Shown here in pieces: positions 1 through 3,980 of a DNA stretch of 6,520 bases. The notes beneath the pieces are model-generated. The model was not told the origin of the DNA. It worked only from the letters and a program-made list of their open reading frames with translations, and searched no databases. Position 1 is the first letter of the stretch; the number at the start of each line of letters is the position of its first letter. This DNA is from DATDRM01 sp035291705 (GTDB lineage Bacteria > Chloroflexota > Anaerolineae > Anaerolineales > UBA4823): contig DATDRM010000125.1 of NCBI GenBank assembly GCA_035291705.1, positions 1 to 6,520 of the forward strand, given 5' to 3'. The translations under genes were made by a program, and so were the position numbers.

Positions 1-150
1 GGGATGATCGCCTATCGCCTAGGCGATAACATTCTAGCGCGTGAGTTCCTACGAGAAGCCCTGGCCATTAACCCTTATTTTTCCATGCGCTACTCACCGG
101 AGGCGCAACGCATTCTGTCGATGTTACGAGATGGTTCCAGCAAGAATTAA
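1..150 (+). CDS. C-terminal tail of a TPR-like repeat protein (5' end outside the window)
   Basis: The first reading frame is open from base 1 to the TAA at 148-150 and gives 49 residues. The stretch LGDNILAREFLREALAINP fits the second half of a tetratricopeptide repeat (small residue, A..FLREALAINP), and a short polar tail ending in SKN follows. TPR repeats are helical protein-protein interaction scaffolds, so no enzyme activity can be read from this piece. The stop lies 18 bases before the transporter ATG at 169, with no terminator between them, so the two genes are probably co-transcribed. A TPR protein next to this kind of nickel/cobalt transporter is, from memory, a recurring arrangement in Chloroflexota. 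The identification as TPR rests on a single partial repeat and is moderate. Confidence 0.65.
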   Translation, partial: GMIAYRLGDNILAREFLREALAINPYFSMRYSPEAQRILSMLRDGSSKN

Positions 151-168
151 AGCTCTGTAGAGGTCATA

Positions 169-1752
169 ATGCGCACAACTCGTCGTTTATCGATCGTTGC
201 ACTAACCGTAGTCATCACATTGGTTTGCGTACCGGTGGTCTCTGCGCACCCGTTAGGCAACTTCACGATCAACCAGTACGCCGGTTTGGACGTGAGCCCA
301 CAGGGAATCCAAATCGACTACATCCTCGATATGGCCGAGATCCCGGCCTTCCTCGAGATATCAAGTATCGACAAGAACCAAAATGACCAGCCTGATGCAG
401 ACGAGTTGGTTGGATACCCCGTCTCCCGCTGTGAGGCGATCCGTCCAAACCTGGATTTAGGCATCGATGGCCGGCGGCTTCCATTAAGCTTACAGGCTTC
501 AACGATCAGCTTCCCTCCCGGGCAAGCCGGGTTGCTCACATTAAGGTTAAATTGTATTTTTACCGCTGAGTTTGCCACAGTCAATAGACCGGTTCGAGCG
601 GTCTTTGAAAATCATGCATACGAAGATCGTATCGGCTGGCGGGAGATTGTGGTGAATGGAGCGGGCGTTTCCTTGGAGGGAGATTTTGCCAATACGAGCA
701 TCAGCGACCGGCTGGTTTCTTATCCCCAAGACCTTCTCTCGAGCCCACTAGACCAGCGGGAGTTATCTTTGCTCGTGGGGCCGGGTGGGAACGGAACGGA
801 ACCGACAGCCAGTGCAGGTTTGCCGGTGAGCAACCAGCTGCCGGGAAGCCGCAATGACGCCTTCACACGCTTGATCCTGATGGAGAAGTTCACGTTGCCA
901 ACCATACTTCTGGCGTTGGCTATCTCCTTTGGATGGGGAGCGATGCATGCCATGACTCCTGGTCACGGCAAGACTATCGTGGGGGCTTATTTAGTGGGGT
1001 CCAGGGGAACAGCGTTGCATGCACTGTACCTCGGATTGACAACAACGATCACGCACACGGCAGGCGTGTTTGCCCTGGGGGCTGTGACGATTTTCGCGTC
1101 ACGCTTCATCTTTCCGGAGCGGTTGTTCCCCTGGTTGAGCTTTATCAGCGGCATATTGGTGGTCGGAATTGGTGTGAATTTATTCCTTCGGCGCCTGCGG
1201 AGCGCCCGGCAGATAAACCAGCCCACCTTGGAACCGGCTAACCATAATGATCATTCTCTTGTGTATAGCCTCAAAATTAAGCACGGGCACCAGCATTACC
1301 AAGAACATCCTGATGGACATGATCACGAACATGACCATGAATACGAACACCGCCATATGCATCCTCACGATCAGGACCATAACCACTCGCCTGGGGGTCA
1401 CCCTCATCTTCCGCCGGGCGCAGATGGTGCTCCTGTAACGTGGCGCAGCCTACTGGCTTTGGGGATTACAGGTGGTCTATTACCCTGCCCCTCGGCGTTG
1501 GTAGTTTTGTTGAGCGCTATTGCCCTGGGACGTGTGGGCTTTGGACTGGTGCTGGTCGTAGCCTTCAGCCTGGGGTTGGCGAGCGTACTGTCCGGCATGG
1601 GTCTAATATTCGTCTACGCGGGGAAGTTTTTCAACCGCTTACCGGTGCAGGGGAGAATGTTGGGGTTGCTGCCAACAGTCAGCGCGCTGTTCATCGCCCT
1701 GGTCGGATTGGGGATCACCGCTCGGGCGCTGATGGAAATCGGAGTGATTTAA
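169..1752 (+). CDS. NicO-family nickel/cobalt transporter with secreted N-terminal domain and His-rich loop
   Basis: This 527-residue membrane protein probably moves Ni2+ or Co2+ across the cytoplasmic membrane. Residues 1-26 form a signal peptide (RR, hydrophobic core, VSA), so the mature protein would start HPLGNFT. Residues 27 to about 235 form an extracytoplasmic domain containing an EF-hand-like loop (D68, N70, N72, D76, E79). The NicO domain follows, with about six membrane segments near 242-262, 284-310, 319-340, 426-452, 455-487 and 496-525. The first segment carries the hallmark HAMTPGHGKT (260-269), and GGLLPCPSA lies at 435-443. A cytoplasmic-looking loop (359-413) holds 18 histidines, like the metal-sensing loop of RcnA-type exporters. 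The start is fixed by the signal peptide and by AGAGG at 159-163, five bases before the ATG. Direction (uptake or efflux) cannot be told from the sequence. The wider annotation 'TauE/SafE-like permease' is the alternative. Confidence 0.88.
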   Translation: MRTTRRLSIVALTVVITLVCVPVVSAHPLGNFTINQYAGLDVSPQGIQIDYILDMAEIPAFLEISSIDKNQNDQPDADELVGYPVSRCEAIRPNLDLGIDGRRLPLSLQASTISFPPGQAGLLTLRLNCIFTAEFATVNRPVRAVFENHAYEDRIGWREIVVNGAGVSLEGDFANTSISDRLVSYPQDLLSSPLDQRELSLLVGPGGNGTEPTASAGLPVSNQLPGSRNDAFTRLILMEKFTLPTILLALAISFGWGAMHAMTPGHGKTIVGAYLVGSRGTALHALYLGLTTTITHTAGVFALGAVTIFASRFIFPERLFPWLSFISGILVVGIGVNLFLRRLRSARQINQPTLEPANHNDHSLVYSLKIKHGHQHYQEHPDGHDHEHDHEYEHRHMHPHDQDHNHSPGGHPHLPPGADGAPVTWRSLLALGITGGLLPCPSALVVLLSAIALGRVGFGLVLVVAFSLGLASVLSGMGLIFVYAGKFFNRLPVQGRMLGLLPTVSALFIALVGLGITARALMEIGVI

Positions 1753-1783
1753 TTTAGTCAGGTTCGATATCCGACATGTAACC

Positions 1784-1814
1784 ACTTTCCGAAAGATCGT
1801 AGCTTTCGGGAAGT
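1784..1814 (+). terminator. Strong hairpin downstream of the transporter gene (terminator-like, no T tract)
   Basis: ACTTTCCGAAAG (1784-1795) pairs with CTTTCGGGAAGT (1803-1814) through 12 base pairs, one of them G-U, around a 7-base loop. It begins 31 bases after the transporter stop. The 3' side (TGATTATGAC) is not a run of T, so classical rho-independent termination is doubtful. It could instead stabilise the upstream transcript's 3' end or act as a regulatory structure ahead of rubrerythrin. Confidence 0.45.
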
Positions 1815-1819
1815 TGATT

Positions 1820-1833
1820 ATGACATATGTCAT
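1820..1833. promoter_or_regulatory. Perfect 14-base palindrome upstream of rubrerythrin, candidate operator
   Basis: ATGACATATGTCAT is identical to its own reverse complement. It lies 98 bases before the rubrerythrin ATG, in the only intergenic gap between the metal transporter and the redox genes. Two TGACAT half-sites back to back are the form expected for a dimeric repressor. It does not match the Fur or PerR consensus closely. No convincing -35/-10 pair could be placed around it, so the operator role is inference from symmetry and position only. Confidence 0.35.
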
Positions 1834-1931
1834 TTACTTTACATGACCGATGCTAGATGAGAAATCTGGTCGATTGTGCTTTAATGAACATAGTTGATCG
1901 CTGATTTCCAATCCATTGAAAGGATAAGATC

Positions 1932-2429
1932 ATGTCAAAGACCACTGAAGATTTGAAAGCTGCCTTCGCGGGAGAATCACAGGCCAGCCGGAAGTACTGG
2001 ATATGGGCCAAGAAAGCCGATGATGAGGGTTATCCTCAAATCGCCAAGCTATTCCGGGCTGCAGCGACCGCCGAAACCACTCATGCTTTTAATCACCTGC
2101 GCGCCCTCGGCCAAATCCTGTCCACGGCTGAAAACCTACGGGCTGCTATCGCTGGGGAGAATTACGAAGTCGATAATATGTACCCCGAATTCATCAAGGA
2201 CGCCGAGGAAGAGCAAGTAAAGAAGGCAGTGACTTCTTTCCGCTGGGCCTGGGAAGCAGAGAAGGTGCACGCGCAGGCTTACACTGCCGCCCTGGAAACC
2301 CTGGGGTCGGATCTTTCGCTTGAAGACTATTATGTCTGCCCGGTGTGTGGATTCCTGCATCGGGGTTCTGCACCGGACAAGTGCCCGATATGTGGTACGC
2401 CCGGTAGCCGCTTCGAGCGCATCAGCTAA
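1932..2429 (+). CDS. rbr: Rubrerythrin (diiron peroxidase with C-terminal rubredoxin domain)
   Basis: Rubrerythrin reduces hydrogen peroxide to water in the cytoplasm of anaerobes and micro-aerobes, taking electrons through its rubredoxin iron. The 165-residue protein has the ferritin-like four-helix domain (about 1-125) with every diiron ligand at the expected spacing: E15 in AGESQA, E48 and H51, E76 and E79 in AGENYE, E110 and H113. The C-terminal rubredoxin domain carries the Fe(Cys)4 knuckles C136/C139 and C151/C154. Compared with the roughly 190-residue Desulfovibrio protein, the loop between the two helix pairs is about 13 residues shorter and there is less C-terminal tail, which is common in this family. 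The start is supported by AAAGGA at 1919-1924, seven bases before the ATG. It sits alone in the 5' gap and is followed by a separate promoter-like site, so it may be monocistronic. Identification is firm; the electron donor is unknown. Confidence 0.95.
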   Translation: MSKTTEDLKAAFAGESQASRKYWIWAKKADDEGYPQIAKLFRAAATAETTHAFNHLRALGQILSTAENLRAAIAGENYEVDNMYPEFIKDAEEEQVKKAVTSFRWAWEAEKVHAQAYTAALETLGSDLSLEDYYVCPVCGFLHRGSAPDKCPICGTPGSRFERIS

Positions 2430-2438
2430 GAGTCTGAT

Positions 2439-2466
2439 TTGACAAAACCTCAGCGGCTTCTATATC
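2439..2466 (+). promoter_or_regulatory. Candidate sigma-70-type promoter for the dinB-like/bfr pair
   Basis: A perfect -35 hexamer TTGACA (2439-2444) is followed, after a 16-base spacer, by TATATC (2461-2466), which matches four of six bases of the -10 consensus. Transcription would start near 2473, about 45 bases before the ATG at 2518. An 8-base palindrome TGTTAACA (2491-2498), extendable to GTTGT/ACAAC arms (2489-2493 and 2498-2502), lies in the leader just before the ribosome binding site. The site begins 10 bases after the rubrerythrin stop. Confidence 0.45.
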
Positions 2467-2517
2467 GGCAGCCTGCAGCGTGAGAACCGTTGTTAACACA
2501 ACAATCGGAGCAAGAGC

Positions 2518-3024
2518 ATGACCCATCCACTTGTCGAACAATTTCGCTTCACGCGCAGAGAATGGCTGCGCGGGCTGGAAGGCATATCAGAAGACGAGGC
2601 AACTTATCATTTTGGCCAGATGAATTGCATCAGTTGGATCATCGGACATCTTGCCTGGCACGAACAGCGCTACTGGCTTGAGCTGGCGCAGGGTAAAATG
2701 CTGTTCCCCAATTTGAATAAGGTATACGCCTACGGGGCGCCGATGAGCAGCCCATCCTTAAACGAAATGCTGGAGATCTGGAATAGCGTGACGCGTGCAG
2801 CAGACCCATTCCTCGACACCCTGACCAATGAGATATTACAGAGTGACTTGTTGCGAAATGGGAAATCCGTCGGTCAAAGTATCGGTTCGGCGCTACGGCG
2901 TATGACTTACCATTATTGGTTTCACCTCGGTGAAATTCAAGCTATCCGGCAAATGCTTGGGCAGGCGAATCTTCCTGAATACGTGGGCGACATAGAGACG
3001 GAAGCCCCTTATCGACCTGAATAG
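2518..3024 (+). CDS. DinB/YfiT-fold metal-binding protein (DinB superfamily)
   Basis: This is a 168-residue helical protein of the DinB superfamily, a four-helix-bundle fold that typically binds one divalent metal through three histidines. The expected ligands are visible: H44 in GHLAWHEQRYW (H48 is also close by) and the H132-x3-H136 pair in YHYWFHLGEIQAIRQ. The pattern hydrophobic-GHLAWHE plus late HYWFHxGEI is typical of the family. Some characterised members are thiol transferases using bacillithiol or mycothiol, others are stress-induced proteins of unknown role; the substrate cannot be read here. GGAG at 2507-2510, seven bases ahead, supports the start. The stop is 19 bases before bacterioferritin with no terminator between, so the two are very likely co-transcribed. 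The neighbours suggest a link to iron or peroxide stress, but this is inference. The family call is good; the molecular function is unknown. Confidence 0.82.
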   Translation: MTHPLVEQFRFTRREWLRGLEGISEDEATYHFGQMNCISWIIGHLAWHEQRYWLELAQGKMLFPNLNKVYAYGAPMSSPSLNEMLEIWNSVTRAADPFLDTLTNEILQSDLLRNGKSVGQSIGSALRRMTYHYWFHLGEIQAIRQMLGQANLPEYVGDIETEAPYRPE

Positions 3025-3043
3025 CGAGTGATGGAGGAAAAAA

Positions 3044-3526
3044 ATGAAAGGCAATGAAAAGTTGTTGACGGTGTTGAACCAACTCCTGGCGGATGAGTTG
3101 ACCGCCATCAGCCAATACATGGTGCATTCGGAAATGTGCGACAATTGGGGCTACGATAAGCTCCACAAGGCGATCGAGAATCAAGCCAAGGACGAGATGC
3201 ACCACGCCGAGTGGCTTATCCAACGCATTATCTTTCTTGAAGGTATGCCGATCGTTTCAAAGCTCAATCCCATGAAAATTGGCGCAAGTGTCCTTGAAAT
3301 GATCACCAACGATCAAGAAGCAGAACTCGGAGCCGTGCGTGCCTACAATGCGGCCATCGCTCTGGCGCACGAAGTGAGCGACCAGGCCAGCGTCGATTTG
3401 TTGATCCGCATCCTCAAGATGGAAGAGGGGCATGAGGATTGGGCAGAAATCCAGCGCGACCAGATCGAGCAGATGGGTCTGCAGAATTACCTGACCAACC
3501 AGACCGAAGGTGCAGCTTCAGGTTAG
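3044..3526 (+). CDS. bfr: Bacterioferritin (heme-containing iron-storage ferritin)
   Basis: Bacterioferritin forms a 24-subunit cytoplasmic shell that oxidises Fe2+ and stores the ferric mineral. The 160-residue protein starts MKGNEKLLTVLNQLLADELT, as typical family members do. All ferroxidase ligands are at the same numbers as in E. coli Bfr: E18, E51, H54, E94, E127 and H130. M52, the axial ligand of the heme shared between two subunits, is also present, which argues for true bacterioferritin rather than a heme-free Dps or ferritin. The C-terminus ends in QNYL plus a short polar tail. A strong GGAGG at 3033-3037, six bases before the ATG, fixes the start and predicts high expression. It is the second gene of the pair with the DinB-like protein. 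No bacterioferritin-associated ferredoxin gene is visible in the window. Identification is firm. Confidence 0.96.
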   Translation: MKGNEKLLTVLNQLLADELTAISQYMVHSEMCDNWGYDKLHKAIENQAKDEMHHAEWLIQRIIFLEGMPIVSKLNPMKIGASVLEMITNDQEAELGAVRAYNAAIALAHEVSDQASVDLLIRILKMEEGHEDWAEIQRDQIEQMGLQNYLTNQTEGAASG

Positions 3527-3604
3527 CTTCCGCCGGACGGGCAGGAAAGGAATAATCAATCCTTAAGCTTGTGCACCCAGGCATTCGTCACGCAGCACAC
3601 GTAG

Positions 3605-3724
3605 GTGCAAGGCGCGACACTGCTGGGCGGCGCTCTCGCCGGCTTCCTCCTGCCGTTGGTCGGATTGCCTGGTCTGGCCGGGCTGCGGGTCACCGAGCTG
3701 CTCGAAGCGGGGGAAATTAAGTAA
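3605..3724 (+). pseudogene. Possible remnant of a GC-rich gene, hydrophobic C-terminal piece
   Basis: From GTG 3605, directly after a TAG in the same frame, 39 codons run to TAA 3722-3724. The piece is strongly hydrophobic (LLGGALAGFLLPLVGLPGL) and then ends RVTELLEAGEIK. Most of its codons end in G or C, unlike the AT-richer sequence around it, which is what a real coding frame in a GC-rich gene would show. There is no plausible ribosome binding site or start. It could be the broken end of a transporter or of a dehydrogenase-like gene; neither can be recognised with confidence. Chance is the other explanation. Confidence 0.22.
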
Positions 3725-3773
3725 GGATTTTTTGAGCGCCAGATTTGAATGAAATGCGGCTCTCAGGCTTGGC

Positions 3774-3803
3774 ATAATCAGGCCGGAAGCTGCATTATTT
3801 TTT
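3774..3803 (+). terminator. Weak rho-independent terminator candidate
   Basis: ATAATCAG (3774-3781) can pair with CTG (3790-3792) and ATTAT (3794-3798), giving eight base pairs with one bulged C and an 8-base loop. It runs straight into a T tract (3798-3803, then ATTTCTATT). The stem is AT-rich and weak, but the T tract is the best one in the window. It would end transcription coming from the bacterioferritin side about 250 bases beyond its stop. Confidence 0.35.
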
Positions 3804-3842
3804 ATTTCTATTCAGATCCAGAGACTGTTTGGGGCGTGATAA

Positions 3843-3885
3843 TAGCTACCAACTCAGTCGATGTTACTCATCGGAGGTAGCTACC
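3843..3885. repeat. TAGCTACC inverted and direct repeat cluster upstream of the 3981 gene
   Basis: TAGCTACC at 3843-3850 recurs directly at 3878-3885 and pairs with GGTAGCTA at 3876-3883. The second site is a perfect 10-base palindrome, GGTAGCTACC (3876-3885). Between the outer arms an inner hairpin CGATG (3859-3863) / CATCG (3869-3873) has a TTACT loop. It ends about 95 bases before the ATG at 3981 and just upstream of a -10-like TAGAAT (3912-3917), a place suited to an operator or a structured leader. Confidence 0.4.
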
Positions 3886-3980
3886 TAAGCAACAGGTTCA
3901 TTGAATGGTAGTAGAATTATTCACATTGAGGGTATATCCCTAATCGCTCAGGAAAGAGCTTCATCGGAGAGAGGCGAATA

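Larger units (their letters stand above)
3527..3980. other. 454-base region without a convincing gene
   Basis: Between the bacterioferritin stop and the 3981 start there is no ORF with good support. About 3570-3715 is distinctly GC-rich, while about 3720-3980 is AT-rich, so the region is a join of unlike pieces. It contains a possible gene remnant (3605-3724), a terminator-like hairpin with a T tract (3774-3803), a TAGCTACC repeat/inverted-repeat cluster (3843-3885) and a -10-like TAGAAT at 3912-3917 without a clear -35. A 70-codon minus-strand frame (3563-3775) looks like a non-coding shadow. Confidence 0.6.

Noticed and set aside
1180..1407. Minus-strand Met/Val-rich frame over the His-rich loop
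   Set aside because: It is the antisense reading of repeated CAT/CAC histidine codons and lies wholly inside the transporter gene.
1260..1407. His-codon-rich stretch considered as a tandem DNA repeat or CRISPR-like array
   Set aside because: The CAT/CAC spacing is irregular and is explained by coding for a metal-binding loop; there are no regular spacers.
1247..1438. Ile/Thr-rich plus-strand frame in the His-rich segment
   Set aside because: Out-of-frame reading of the His-codon repeats; no start signal and inside a well-supported gene.
2490..2681. Alternative plus-strand frame starting upstream of the DinB-like gene
   Set aside because: It overlaps the DinB frame, has no family resemblance, and its start lacks a ribosome binding site, whereas ATG 2518 has GGAG at the right distance.
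3546..3564. AAGGA/TCCTT hairpin 20 bases after the bacterioferritin stop, considered as its terminator
   Set aside because: Only five base pairs with an 8-base loop and no T run after it; the hairpin at 3774-3803 is a somewhat better candidate.
3563..3775. 70-codon minus-strand frame in the gap after bacterioferritin
   Set aside because: No ribosome binding site ahead of its start, low-complexity Gln/Arg-rich composition typical of an out-of-frame GC-rich stretch, and the opposite + frame has better codon character.
3929..3941. AGGG-TATAT-CCCT mini-hairpin before the 3981 gene
   Set aside because: Four base pairs only; too short to distinguish from chance.
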